Shown: piece after piece, positions 8,367 to 17,276 of the stretch
Layout: every line of letters starts with the position of its first letter
Numbering within the stretch: the first letter of the stretch is position 1
Assembly: GCA_905202255.1 (NCBI GenBank)
Contig: CAJKRH010000026.1
Span: forward strand, 1 to 26,362
Direction: 5' to 3'
Length of the DNA stretch: 26,362 nt
DNA from: an uncultured Ruminococcus sp.
GTDB taxonomy: Bacteria; Bacillota; Clostridia; Oscillospirales; CAG-272
Program-made: the position numbers and the translations under genes
Notes under the pieces: model-generated
Told to the model about the DNA's origin: nothing
The model's database searches: none
Seen by the model: the letters and a program-made list of their open reading frames with translations, nothing else

Positions 8367-10367
8367 TTAAACATCCGCCTGACCAAAGTAGAATTTGCCG
8401 TTTTTGGCGATGAAAGCTTTTCTTTCTTTCAGATTGTCGCCGAGAAGCGTATCGAAAATATAGTCCGTCGCTTCCCTGTCGTCGGGGCATATCTGGATGA
8501 GTCTGCGCGTCGCGGGGTTCATCGTCGTTTTCCACATCATATCGGGTTCGTTTTCGCCGAGGCCCTTTGAGCGCTGAACGGTATATTTCACGCCTTTCAG
8601 CTTTTCCGTTATCTCCGCCTTTTCCTTTTCGTCATAGGCAAAGTATGTCTCGTCCTTGCAGGTTATCTCATAGAGCGGCGATTCCGCTATGAAAACAAGC
8701 CCCTCGTCCACAAGCTTCGGAAGAAGCCTGTAGAAAAGCGTAAGCAGGAGCGTTCTTATCTGATAGCCGTCCTCATCGGCATCAGTGCAGATGATTATCT
8801 TGCTCCAGCGCAGTGCAGAACGGTCAAAAGCCATCGGCGATTTTTTATTATCCTTGTGCCCGCTCTCCAGCTCCATTCCGCAACCGATGGCATTCACGAG
8901 GTCCATTATGATATCGCTCTCGAGAATCTTCTTGTATGTGCTCTTCAGGCAGTTGAGCGTCTTTCCGCGAACGGGGATTATCGCCTGAAATTCCGCATCT
9001 CTGCCGAGCTTTACCGAGGTGAGTGCCGAATCGCCCTCAACTATATAGAGTTCTCTTCTCGTCGGGTCCTTGGAGCGACAGGAAACGAATTTGTTTATGC
9101 GGTTTGTCACATCGTTTGCCGTCGTCATCTTCTTCTTGGCGCTGACGCGTGTATTTTCCGCTTCCTCGCGGCTGCGCTTGTTTATCAGCACCTGAGAAGC
9201 TATTTTTTCCGCCTCCAGCGGCTTCTCGCGAAAATAAAGCTCGAGATTTTCCTTCATGAAGTTTGTCAGCGACTCCTGAATGAAGGTGTTCGTTATGCTC
9301 TTTTTCGTCTGGTTTTCATATGAAGCCTGCGTGGAAAAGCTGCTGATAATCAGTATCAGGCAATCGGCTATGTCGGCATAGCTTATTTTCTGCTCGCTCT
9401 TTGTATATTTGCCGGTCTGGCGCAGATATTTGTCTATGGCATATGTGAATGCGGCGCGGACGGCACGGTCGGGTGAGCCGCCGTATTCGAGATAGCTCGA
9501 ATTGTGGTAATATTCAGTCAGGTGCGTCGTATTGGAAAAGCAGAAAGCTATCTGCGCTTTCAGGCGGTATTCGTCTCTGTTGTCGCAGTCTCTGCCCTTA
9601 TCCTGCATATTCCAGACCACGGGAGCCGTGAGCGAGGTTTCGCCCGCCGCCGCGGCTATATAGTCGGCAATGCCGTTTTCGTAGTAGTATTCGTGCTCCT
9701 CAAAGGTTCCGTCCTCGTTTTCCCATCTGAAAACAAATTTCACGCCCGGGTTTACCATCGCCTGCCTGTCCAGCATCGTGGTGTAGTATTCCTTGCCGAC
9801 ATTGATATCGGTGAAAACCTCGGGGTCGGGCTTCCAGTAGACCGTGGTGCCCGTCTTTTTGTCCTTTTTGGTGAGCGGCGTTGCCGTCAGTTCCCCGACG
9901 GGACAGCCCTTTTTGAAATTCATCTCGTACATTTCACCGTCGCGATACGAGCGCACCTGCATATATTCCGAGGCGTACTGCGTCGATGCGGCGCCGAGTC
10001 CGTTGAGTCCGAGAGAAAATTCATATGAGGAATCCTCACCGCCGACATTGTATTTGCCGCCTGCGTAAAGCTCGCAGTAGACAAGCTCCCAGTTGTATCT
10101 TCCCTCTGCTTCATTATAGCCGAGCGGCACGCCGCGACCGAAATCCTCAACGCAGATGCTGAGGTCCTTATATGCGGTGACATTTATCAGATTGCCATAG
10201 CCGGCGCCCGCCTCATCGACAGCGTTTGACACTATTTCGAAAACGCTGTGGCGGCATCCGTCTATTCCGTCCGAACCGAAAATAACGGCAGGGCGAAGGC
10301 GCACTCTGTCCGCTCCTTTTATAGACGATATACTGTTATTGCCGTAGTCCTTGCTCTTGCTTGCCAT
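8367..10367 (-). CDS. parE: Type IIA topoisomerase B subunit, divergent ParE-like
   Basis: Protein of 666 residues; ATPase and TOPRIM subunit partnering the gene just downstream. GHKL motifs: FEIVSNAVDE (43-52; catalytic Glu44, Mg-binding Asn48), EDFGRGVP (74-81, where DNGRGIP is usual), and ATP lid GLNGLGAAS (120-128, His replaced by Asn122). The transducer keeps QTKK near 353-356. TOPRIM: YIVEGDSALTS (Glu444; normally GDSAGGS), PVRGKTLN, and TDADEDGYQIRTLLL (Asp529, Asp531; normally DADVDGAHIR). All catalytic residues remain, while family-typical Gly/His positions differ, so this is an active but divergent enzyme. RBS GAGGAG is 12 bases from the ATG. It is the first gene of the minus-strand operon, reading from the divergent promoter region. 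Confidence 0.88.
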   Translation of the reverse strand: MASKSKDYGNNSISSIKGADRVRLRPAVIFGSDGIDGCRHSVFEIVSNAVDEAGAGYGNLINVTAYKDLSICVEDFGRGVPLGYNEAEGRYNWELVYCELYAGGKYNVGGEDSSYEFSLGLNGLGAASTQYASEYMQVRSYRDGEMYEMNFKKGCPVGELTATPLTKKDKKTGTTVYWKPDPEVFTDINVGKEYYTTMLDRQAMVNPGVKFVFRWENEDGTFEEHEYYYENGIADYIAAAAGETSLTAPVVWNMQDKGRDCDNRDEYRLKAQIAFCFSNTTHLTEYYHNSSYLEYGGSPDRAVRAAFTYAIDKYLRQTGKYTKSEQKISYADIADCLILIISSFSTQASYENQTKKSITNTFIQESLTNFMKENLELYFREKPLEAEKIASQVLINKRSREEAENTRVSAKKKMTTANDVTNRINKFVSCRSKDPTRRELYIVEGDSALTSVKLGRDAEFQAIIPVRGKTLNCLKSTYKKILESDIIMDLVNAIGCGMELESGHKDNKKSPMAFDRSALRWSKIIICTDADEDGYQIRTLLLTLFYRLLPKLVDEGLVFIAESPLYEITCKDETYFAYDEKEKAEITEKLKGVKYTVQRSKGLGENEPDMMWKTTMNPATRRLIQICPDDREATDYIFDTLLGDNLKERKAFIAKNGKFYFGQADV

Positions 10368-10433
10368 TTTTTACGAAAACTCCTCTGTATTTTTTCTTTC
10401 CTCCGCGGGAAATTTCAATATAATATTGATTTA

Positions 10434-10462
10434 TTTACAAAAATCAGTATAATTAGTATAGT
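10434..10462 (+). promoter_or_regulatory. Promoter for the QueG-addB operon
   Basis: Plus strand TTTACA (10434-10439), 17-base spacer, TATAGT (10457-10462), five of six matches at each box. An overlapping alternative is TTGATT (10426-10431), 16 bases, and a perfect TATAAT (10448-10453). Either would start transcription near 10460-10469, about 65-70 bases before the QueG-like start. Confidence 0.55.
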
Positions 10463-10472
10463 GTTTGAGATT

Positions 10473-10501
10473 ATTCTACCATATATTGTTATAAATATCA
10501 A
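10473..10501 (-). promoter_or_regulatory. Promoter for the topoisomerase-addA operon
   Basis: Minus strand TTGATA (complement of 10496-10501), a 17-base spacer and TAGAAT (complement of 10473-10478): five of six matches at each box. The implied start near 10466 gives a leader of about 100 bases before the B-subunit gene. Confidence 0.55.
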
Positions 10502-10531
10502 GAAGTTTTTTCAAAAGTTCGGGGGCAGTTC

Positions 10532-11365
10532 ATGATAAAAAAGGTTTTTTCCGATGAAAATATAGAGTTTTTTGCCGTGCTTCCCTTTGATAAGTGCGAG
10601 GTCATGCGCCCCGATTTCATTTCCCGCAGGGGCATCGACATTGCGGAGGTAAAGAGCGCCGTTATGTTTCTTGTACCGTATATCGCGGGCGACGACGGTG
10701 ATGGCAATATATCGCTCTATGCGCGAAGCCTCGATTACCATAGCTACTGCGATTCGCTCTTTTCCCGCATATGTGCAAGGCTTGAGGAATGCTACGGCAG
10801 GCACTTTTGGGGCTTTGCCGACAAATCGCCTCTCTCGGAAACATACACGGCGGCGTGCGCGGGACTGGGCATAATCGGCGACAATCGCCTGCTCATAAAC
10901 GAAAAATACGGCTCCTTTGTCTTTATCGGGGAAATTCTTTCCGAGGTGCCGGCAGAAGAACTGGGCTACGACGGGCGCGAGCCTGTCACAGGCGGCTGCC
11001 TGCACTGCGGCAAATGCAAAGCCGCCTGCCCGATGACGGAAAGCGGCATGGACTGCCTTTCCGCCGTAACACAGAAAAAAGGCGAGCTGACGCCTGAAGA
11101 AGCGGCATACATCCGGAAATACGGCAGCGCATGGGGATGCGACATATGCCAGACGAGCTGTCCGCTCGTGCGCCGCGTAACAGAGCGCGGCACGAAAACG
11201 CCGATAGAGTTTTTCTGTCGCGACAGGATATCAATGCTCACAATTGAAAGAGTAAACGAGATGAGCGATGAAGAATTTGCCTCCCGAGCCTTTTCTTGGC
11301 GCGGCAGAAAAACGATACTGCGCAATCTCGCGCTTTTCGAGGGGCAAAGCGGCAAAAACGAATAG
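10532..11365 (+). CDS. queG: QueG-like epoxyqueuosine reductase (short form)
   Basis: Protein of 277 residues resembling epoxyqueuosine reductase, the cobalamin and two-[4Fe-4S] enzyme that performs the last step of queuosine tRNA modification. Supporting motifs: YARSLDYHSYC, ADKSPLSETY (catalytic Asp loop of the family), AGLGIIGDNRLLINEKYGS, then ferredoxin-like Cys motifs C156-x2-C159-x2-C162-x3-C166, C175 (MDCLSAVTQ), and C203-x2-C206-x3-C210. It is about 100 residues shorter than E. coli QueG, lacking the C-terminal HEAT-like part; many clostridial homologues have this size. The start has only a weak site (GGGGGC about eight bases upstream). No other queuosine gene is in the window, so a different Fe-S reductase role within the family is possible. 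Confidence 0.75.
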   Translation: MIKKVFSDENIEFFAVLPFDKCEVMRPDFISRRGIDIAEVKSAVMFLVPYIAGDDGDGNISLYARSLDYHSYCDSLFSRICARLEECYGRHFWGFADKSPLSETYTAACAGLGIIGDNRLLINEKYGSFVFIGEILSEVPAEELGYDGREPVTGGCLHCGKCKAACPMTESGMDCLSAVTQKKGELTPEEAAYIRKYGSAWGCDICQTSCPLVRRVTERGTKTPIEFFCRDRISMLTIERVNEMSDEEFASRAFSWRGRKTILRNLALFEGQSGKNE

Positions 11366-11427
11366 AAACACTTCATTTTACGCATGATTTACAATAATAT
11401 CTGGCTTATTACAAATCGGAGAGACCC

Positions 11428-12111
11428 ATGAACAAAGAGCTTCGTGCATTAAAGCGTGAAAACAGAAAACTGCGAAAGCAAAACGAATATCTCACCCATC
11501 GCATCGATATGCTTTCCGGTGCAAAGCAGGGCGGTGCTCAGGCGCAGATACACAAGAAAATGCGCCTGCAAAGCGCCTCGGGCTTCTGGGCATACAATCT
11601 GCTCAGGATAAAGAGCACCGCCGCATATGCGATATATGATAAGGCGATGTTTACCCTGCGCAAATATGTTTTCGCTTCAAATCTCATCCTCATAGCAAAA
11701 TATATCATCGCGATAGTTCACGGGAGCGTCGCGCTCGTCGTGGCGGCAGGCGTGCTCGCCGTCACCCTGCCCGTGCTGGGACTTATGACGCTTTCGGCTT
11801 TTCTCGTCGGTCTTATCCTGCAACGCAAATGGAATACATTTTTCCGCGGATATCTTCGCGGCAAAAGAGTTTATCTCTTCTTCCATATCCGCCGCGGCAG
11901 GAGCGAAAAATATTATCTCGATATGGCAACGGCTCTCGGAGAAAACGCCGTGATACTCGTCGTCAGCGACTCGCTCTTCACGGTAAAGGATGTCTGCGTT
12001 TCGCATTCTCGCTCCTGCGACAATATCTATTATATCTACTCTGGCTACTATTTCATGCTGAAAAAGCTCCTGCGCTCTCACGATATAGAAACGGCGGCGC
12101 AGATATACTGA
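11428..12111 (+). CDS. Coiled-coil membrane protein of unknown function
   Basis: Protein of 227 residues. Residues 1-30 are highly charged with heptad-like Leu spacing (LRALKRENRKLRKQNEYLTH), predicting a short coiled coil. A hydrophobic region from about 81 to 131 would make two transmembrane helices, followed by a basic segment (132-160, WNTFFRGYLRGKR) and a soluble C-terminal domain with a beta-alpha look (NAVILVVSDSLF, DNIYYIYSGYYF). The C-terminal part could be a small enzymatic or binding fold, but I recognise no family. GGAGAGA lies just before the ATG. It sits between the QueG-like gene and addB (33 bases before the latter); nothing in the sequence connects it to either. Confidence 0.7.
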   Translation: MNKELRALKRENRKLRKQNEYLTHRIDMLSGAKQGGAQAQIHKKMRLQSASGFWAYNLLRIKSTAAYAIYDKAMFTLRKYVFASNLILIAKYIIAIVHGSVALVVAAGVLAVTLPVLGLMTLSAFLVGLILQRKWNTFFRGYLRGKRVYLFFHIRRGRSEKYYLDMATALGENAVILVVSDSLFTVKDVCVSHSRSCDNIYYIYSGYYFMLKKLLRSHDIETAAQIY

Positions 12112-12144
12112 TAAAAAACGATTGCAATAAGGAGGAAAAGGCAT

Positions 12145-15100
12145 ATGGTCAGCTTCATATACGGCAGAAGCGGCTCGGGAAAGAGCGAGCTTCTCTTTGA
12201 CATAGCCGAAAAATCGGCGCAAAGCGGCAGGCATGCCTATTTTCTCGTGCCGGACAGAGAGGCTGTCAATGCCGAGCGCACCGCGGCAAAGCGAAATCTC
12301 GGCGCAGATCTCGATATCATAACCCTCACTCGGCTCTGCGATTTTGTTTTCCGCAGATACGGCGGAATCTGCAAAACATACATAGAAAACGGCGCAAAAA
12401 GGATTCTCATGCGCCGTGCGCTCACTTCCCTCTCGCCCGCACTTTCCGTTTACGGCGGCATATCGGATTCCGATACAAATGCCGTAAACGAGCTTGTGAA
12501 ACTGCGCACGGATATGACGCGCGGCAAGATTACTCCGCAGGCGCTCATGGCGGCATCGGAAAAACTCGCGGAAAACGCGCGTCTCGGCGGCAAGCTCTCC
12601 GATATCGCGCTTATTTCCGCCGAATATGACGCGCTCGTCGCCGAGAAATACGACGATCCCGACTCCGCGCTCTCGGAAGCGGCGGACAAGCTCCGCTCCG
12701 GCGGCTTCTTCGTAGGATGCGATGTTTTCATCGATTCCTTTGCTTTCTTTACAAAGGAGCAATATGAGATAATCTCGGAAATCTTCCGTCAGGCGGAGAA
12801 TGTGCATATCACGCTCGCCTATGACCCGACGGAGGACGCCGCGCTCGCTCCTTTTTATAACATAAACGAAACGGGCAGGCGGCTCCGCGCCTCCGCCTAC
12901 GAAAACGGATGCGATATCGCGCCCGACACCGTACTGCGCGAAGCACCGCGCTTTTCCGCGCCGGAGCTATCCTATCTCGCGCTGAATCTCTGGCATGAGT
13001 CGAATGTCAAGCCGAAGTACGAACCCGAATGCGGCGCACTGCGCGTAATCTGCGCCGCAAACAAGACGGAGGAAGCGCGCGCCGTCGCCTGCGATATAGC
13101 AAGACGCGTGCGGCTCGGCGCAAGATATCGCGATTTCGCGATAATTTCGCGCAGGCGCGACGACTACACAGGCATAATCGACGCGATGCTCCGAAGCTAT
13201 GAGATACCGTATTTTCTCTCGTCGCGCTCGGATATCATGCGGCTCTCGCCGATACGCTTCGTTTTCGCGGCGCTCGAAATATGCCGCCGCGGCTTCACTC
13301 TCGAAAATGTCACGGCTTATATCAAGACAGGGCTTCTCGATATTCCCGATGAGTCCCTCGGTCTTTTTGAAACATATATCACCCGCTGGAATATACACGG
13401 CGCGCGCTTCACCGACGGCACGGCGTGGACAATGAATCCCGACGGCTACGGCGCCGTGGCAAATGAAGAAACGGAGCGCAGGCTCGTCGAAATAAACTCT
13501 GTAAAAGATGCCGTCATCGCTCCTCTTCATATGTTCTGCACAGAGGCGGGAAAGAAGCAGAGCGTGCGCGAGCATTGCCGTGTGCTTTTCGATTTCATAT
13601 CGTATATGCGCATACCGGAAATGACGGAAAAGCTCTGCCGCGCACTCACGGATGCGGGGGAAGCTGGCATTGCCGCCGAGCTTTCGCAGGCGCACGGGCT
13701 GATCTGCGATATGCTGGACAGTCTCGTCGCATGCTCGGGCGACACCGATGTCACCTGCGAGGGCTTTACCTTCATGCTCCGCATGATGGCGCAGGATAAG
13801 GATGTCGGCAATATACCCACCTCCGTAGACGAGGTGCTGATAACGGAAGCGGGCGCCTCAAACTCCGAAAATGTGAAGCATGTCTATGTTATCGGTGCGG
13901 CAGAGGGTGTTTTTCCCGCCGCGGTGACAGAGGAAAGCTTCTTCTCCGAGCATGAGAAGAAGCTGCTCTCCGATATCGGCATAGATATAAGCACGCGGCT
14001 GGAAAACAAGCTTGCGGACGAGCTTTTCTTCTTCTATTCCGCAGTGTGCTCGGCTTCAGATACACTGACGGTGACTTATCCGAGATATATCGGCGGAGAA
14101 AAAACAGCAAAATGCGCACCGCTCCGCCGTATGCTCGCTATGTTCCCAAATCTTCGCGAGGAGCGCTTTGACGATATGCCGACAGAGGAGCTTATCGAGC
14201 GTCCGCTCCCTGCCATGGAATATGCCGCCTCTCTTCCGAGCGCTCTCGGCGAGAAACTGCGTGCATATTTCCTCTCAAATGAAAAATATGCCCCGAGGCT
14301 GAAATATGCAGACGAGCCGCTCTCGGCAAGAGAGTGCCGTCTCACTCCCGAATGCACGGGAGAGCTTTTCCCCGAGAGGGTGAATATCAGCTATTCGCGG
14401 CTGGAAAAATACATAAGGTGCAATTTCTCGTATTTCTGCGATTACGAGCTGAAAATAGCCGACTGCACAAGGATAAAATTCGGTGCGCTCGATATAGGAA
14501 ATTTCATGCACAAGTTGCTTGAGGAAACAGCAAAATTCGTCCTCGATTCGGGCGAACACGACGCGGCGAAAACAGACGCATATATCCGTTCGCGGGCAGA
14601 GGAATACCTGCGCAAAACCGCAGGCGGCGAGGAATTTATCTCCGGCAGGCTCCGCCATATTTCGGATAAGCTTTGCCGCAGTGCCTCCGCTTTCGTATCC
14701 GATATGGTGCGCGAATTTGACCAGAGCGGCTTCCGCGCGGTCGATTTTGAAGCAGGCATAGGGACAGGCGAGGGCAGTATTCCCCCAATGAAGCTCGAGG
14801 ATGAAAACGGCAGGGTTTCTCTGTGCGGAGTCATCGATCGAGTGGATACACTCGAGGGCGACGACGGAAACCTGTATGTGCGCATAGCCGACTACAAAAC
14901 AGGCACAAAAACCTTCGATATGAATAAAATCCGCGAGGGCTTTGACCTGCAGATGCTGCTCTATCTCTTTTCCGTCTGCGAAAACGGCGAGCGGCGCTAC
15001 GGCAAAAAGCCTCTTCCCGCAGGTGTGCTCTACATCGGCGTAAAGCCGCCGCAGAAGAGCGGACACATCGGCGAAGAAGCCGAAGCCGATTTCGCCCCCG

Positions 15101-15402
15101 TGAAAAGCGGCATTCTCATAAACGACGAAAAGGTTCTGCGCGAGATGGAGCGAAATCTCGAGGGGCATTTCATACCGATAACGGAGAAAAATCTCGCCTC
15201 GGGCAAGGGTCTGCTCACGCGCGGGGAATTTGAGAGCCTGCGCGGCGATGTACGGAATACCGTGCTCGCATTTGCCGCAAAACTGCGCTCTGGCGAAGCA
15301 TGCGCCGCGCCTGTTTCGGATGGGGACACCGACCCATGTGAATACTGTAAAAACAAAGCGATATGTCGCGCCGCCTCAAAAAGCCGTGCGCGTAGAAAAT
15401 AA
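12145..15402 (+). CDS. addB: AddB nuclease subunit of the AddAB repair enzyme
   Basis: Protein of 1085 residues. It pairs with AddA; in the family it carries the second nuclease, an Fe-S cluster and the Chi-recognition surface. The N-terminus has an intact Walker A GRSGSGKS (7-14, Lys13). The C-terminal RecB-like nuclease shows GVIDRVD (Asp898) and IADYKTG (Asp916, Lys918). The four Fe-S cysteines that clamp the nuclease domain are present: Cys759 (SRLEKYIRCNFSYF) and C1065-x2-C1068-x5-C1074 (CEYCKNKAIC). These match the AddB signature of one Cys before and three after the nuclease core. AAGGAGGA lies seven to eight bases before the ATG. Length is slightly under the B. subtilis protein (about 1166). 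Its partner addA is at 1874-5467 on the opposite strand. Confidence 0.95.
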   Translation: MVSFIYGRSGSGKSELLFDIAEKSAQSGRHAYFLVPDREAVNAERTAAKRNLGADLDIITLTRLCDFVFRRYGGICKTYIENGAKRILMRRALTSLSPALSVYGGISDSDTNAVNELVKLRTDMTRGKITPQALMAASEKLAENARLGGKLSDIALISAEYDALVAEKYDDPDSALSEAADKLRSGGFFVGCDVFIDSFAFFTKEQYEIISEIFRQAENVHITLAYDPTEDAALAPFYNINETGRRLRASAYENGCDIAPDTVLREAPRFSAPELSYLALNLWHESNVKPKYEPECGALRVICAANKTEEARAVACDIARRVRLGARYRDFAIISRRRDDYTGIIDAMLRSYEIPYFLSSRSDIMRLSPIRFVFAALEICRRGFTLENVTAYIKTGLLDIPDESLGLFETYITRWNIHGARFTDGTAWTMNPDGYGAVANEETERRLVEINSVKDAVIAPLHMFCTEAGKKQSVREHCRVLFDFISYMRIPEMTEKLCRALTDAGEAGIAAELSQAHGLICDMLDSLVACSGDTDVTCEGFTFMLRMMAQDKDVGNIPTSVDEVLITEAGASNSENVKHVYVIGAAEGVFPAAVTEESFFSEHEKKLLSDIGIDISTRLENKLADELFFFYSAVCSASDTLTVTYPRYIGGEKTAKCAPLRRMLAMFPNLREERFDDMPTEELIERPLPAMEYAASLPSALGEKLRAYFLSNEKYAPRLKYADEPLSARECRLTPECTGELFPERVNISYSRLEKYIRCNFSYFCDYELKIADCTRIKFGALDIGNFMHKLLEETAKFVLDSGEHDAAKTDAYIRSRAEEYLRKTAGGEEFISGRLRHISDKLCRSASAFVSDMVREFDQSGFRAVDFEAGIGTGEGSIPPMKLEDENGRVSLCGVIDRVDTLEGDDGNLYVRIADYKTGTKTFDMNKIREGFDLQMLLYLFSVCENGERRYGKKPLPAGVLYIGVKPPQKSGHIGEEAEADFAPVKSGILINDEKVLREMERNLEGHFIPITEKNLASGKGLLTRGEFESLRGDVRNTVLAFAAKLRSGEACAAPVSDGDTDPCEYCKNKAICRAASKSRARRK

Positions 15403-15428
15403 GCGAAAACCCAAGGAGGATAAGCCAC

Positions 15429-17276
15429 ATGGCTATACCGGAGAAAATACTTAAAAAGGTTGAAAAGCCCGCCAGATACACGGGCGGCGAATGGGGACAG
15501 ACGATAAAGGACAAAAAGGATATCGATATCCGTTTTGCCTTCTGCTTTCCCGATACATACGAGATAGGAATGTCCAATCTCGGCATACGCATACTCTACG
15601 ATGTGCTCAATGCGCGCGCGGACACATGGTGTGAGCGCGTCTACGCTCCGTGGACGGATATGGAAAAATATATGCGCGAATACGATATCCCGCTCTTCGC
15701 GCTCGAAAGCGGCGACCCGCTCCGTGAATTTGATTTCATAGGCTTTACGCTTCAGTATGAGCTCTGCTATACAAATATGCTGAATATGCTCTCGCTCGCA
15801 GGCGTGCCGATTCGCTCCGCCGACCGCGACGAGGGTATGCCCATAGTCGTCTGCGGCGGCCCCTGCACATATAATGCCGAGCCGATGGCGGATTTCATCG
15901 ACCTATGCCTCATCGGCGAGGGCGAAGAGGAAATAGACGAGCTGATGACCATATATGCAAAGCATAAGAAAAAGGGCTTCGTAAAGGAAGATTTCCTCCA
16001 TGAATGCGCAAAGCAGGAGGGCTTTTATGTTCCCTCTTTCTATTCCGTCGAATACAACGATGACGGCACGGTAAAGAAATATACGCCGAAATACGACGAT
16101 ATCCCGACGAAGATAAAAAAGCGCATTATAAAAGATATGGATACGGTGCGCTTCCCGAAAAAGGTAGTGATGCCTTTCATCGACACGGTGCATGACCGCA
16201 TCATGCTCGAGGTATACCGCGGATGCATACGCGGATGCCGCTTCTGTCAGGCAGGTATGATTTACCGCCCCGTGCGCGAGAAATCCGTGGAAACGCTCTG
16301 CCGCGAGGGCAAAACGCTCGCCGACTGCACCGGCTATGACGATATCTCCCTCATTTCGCTGAGCATCAGCGACTATTCTCATATAAACGAGCTGACCGAC
16401 CGCCTGCTCGAATGGACAAACGAGCGCAAAATTTCGCTCTCGCTTCCCTCTCTGCGCGCCGACAGCTTCACAAAAGAGCTGATGGATAAGGTTTCGAGCG
16501 TGCGCGCGGGCGGACTTACATTTGCTCCCGAGGCGGGAACACAGCGCCTGCGCGATGTCATAAACAAAAATCTCGCAAAAGAGGACCTGCTCCGCGCCTG
16601 CCGCGTGGCTTTCTCGGGCGGCAAGAGCCAAGTCAAGCTCTATTTCATGCAGGGTCTGCCGACGGAAACGGACGCCGATCTCGACGGCATCTACGAGGTT
16701 GCCGAGAGCGTTATCGATACATATTATCAGACGCCGGACAGACCGCGCAAGGCGCCGCTCGTCACAATCTCCGCCGCCTGCTTCATTCCGAAGCCGTTCA
16801 CTCCTTTCCAGTGGGAACCGCAATGCGATATGGCGGAGCTTGAGAGAAAACAGCGTTATCTCGACGGCGTGATAAAGGACAGAAAGGTGAAATACAACTA
16901 TCACGACGCAAAGGTAAGCCGCATAGAAGCCGTCTTTGCCCGCGGAGACAGAAAGCTCTGTGCCGCAATGGAGGAGGCTCACCGCCGCGGCATGGTATTC
17001 GACAGCTGGGAGGAGCATTTCGACTATGAGAAGTGGCTAGGGGTTTTCGCGGCAGTGGGCATAGACCCCGCATTCTACGCAAACCGCGAGTTCGGCGAGG
17101 ACGAGGTTCTCCCATGGGATATAATAGATATAGGTGTAACAAAGGAATTTCTGCTTCGTGAGCGCCACCGCGCCCATGAGGGAAAAACCACGGAAAATTG
17201 CCGCAATGCCTGCAGCGGTTGCGGCGCAAACAGTCTCGGAGGTAAAACAGCATGGTGCCCGAAAGCAAAAAAATAA
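15429..17276 (+). CDS. B12-binding-like radical SAM protein, TIGR03960 family
   Basis: Protein of 615 residues. The N-terminal third resembles a cobalamin-binding Rossmann domain (DIRFAFCFPDTYEIGMSNLG, then IGEGEEEIDELM). The radical SAM core follows with canonical CxxxCxxC: Cys266, Cys270, Cys273 in YRGCIRGCRFC, and FAPEAGTQRLRDVINK downstream. The C-terminus has extra cysteines C591-x3-C595-x2-C598 and Cys610, possibly a second Fe-S site. This is the arrangement of the TIGR03960 family, whose reaction is not established to my knowledge. It almost always occurs with a DUF2344/TIGR03936 protein, as here: the next gene overlaps it by 25 bases. In many Firmicutes the pair sits by ribonuclease G and ribosomal protein L21 genes, which are absent here. 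AAGGAGGA precedes the ATG. Confidence 0.92.
   Translation: MAIPEKILKKVEKPARYTGGEWGQTIKDKKDIDIRFAFCFPDTYEIGMSNLGIRILYDVLNARADTWCERVYAPWTDMEKYMREYDIPLFALESGDPLREFDFIGFTLQYELCYTNMLNMLSLAGVPIRSADRDEGMPIVVCGGPCTYNAEPMADFIDLCLIGEGEEEIDELMTIYAKHKKKGFVKEDFLHECAKQEGFYVPSFYSVEYNDDGTVKKYTPKYDDIPTKIKKRIIKDMDTVRFPKKVVMPFIDTVHDRIMLEVYRGCIRGCRFCQAGMIYRPVREKSVETLCREGKTLADCTGYDDISLISLSISDYSHINELTDRLLEWTNERKISLSLPSLRADSFTKELMDKVSSVRAGGLTFAPEAGTQRLRDVINKNLAKEDLLRACRVAFSGGKSQVKLYFMQGLPTETDADLDGIYEVAESVIDTYYQTPDRPRKAPLVTISAACFIPKPFTPFQWEPQCDMAELERKQRYLDGVIKDRKVKYNYHDAKVSRIEAVFARGDRKLCAAMEEAHRRGMVFDSWEEHFDYEKWLGVFAAVGIDPAFYANREFGEDEVLPWDIIDIGVTKEFLLRERHRAHEGKTTENCRNACSGCGANSLGGKTAWCPKAKK

Noticed and set aside
11366..11427. 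Possible internal promoter (TTTACA at 11388-11393)
   Set aside because: The best -10 candidate, TACAAA or ACAAAT, is a poor match at 16-17 bases; too weak to list as a feature.
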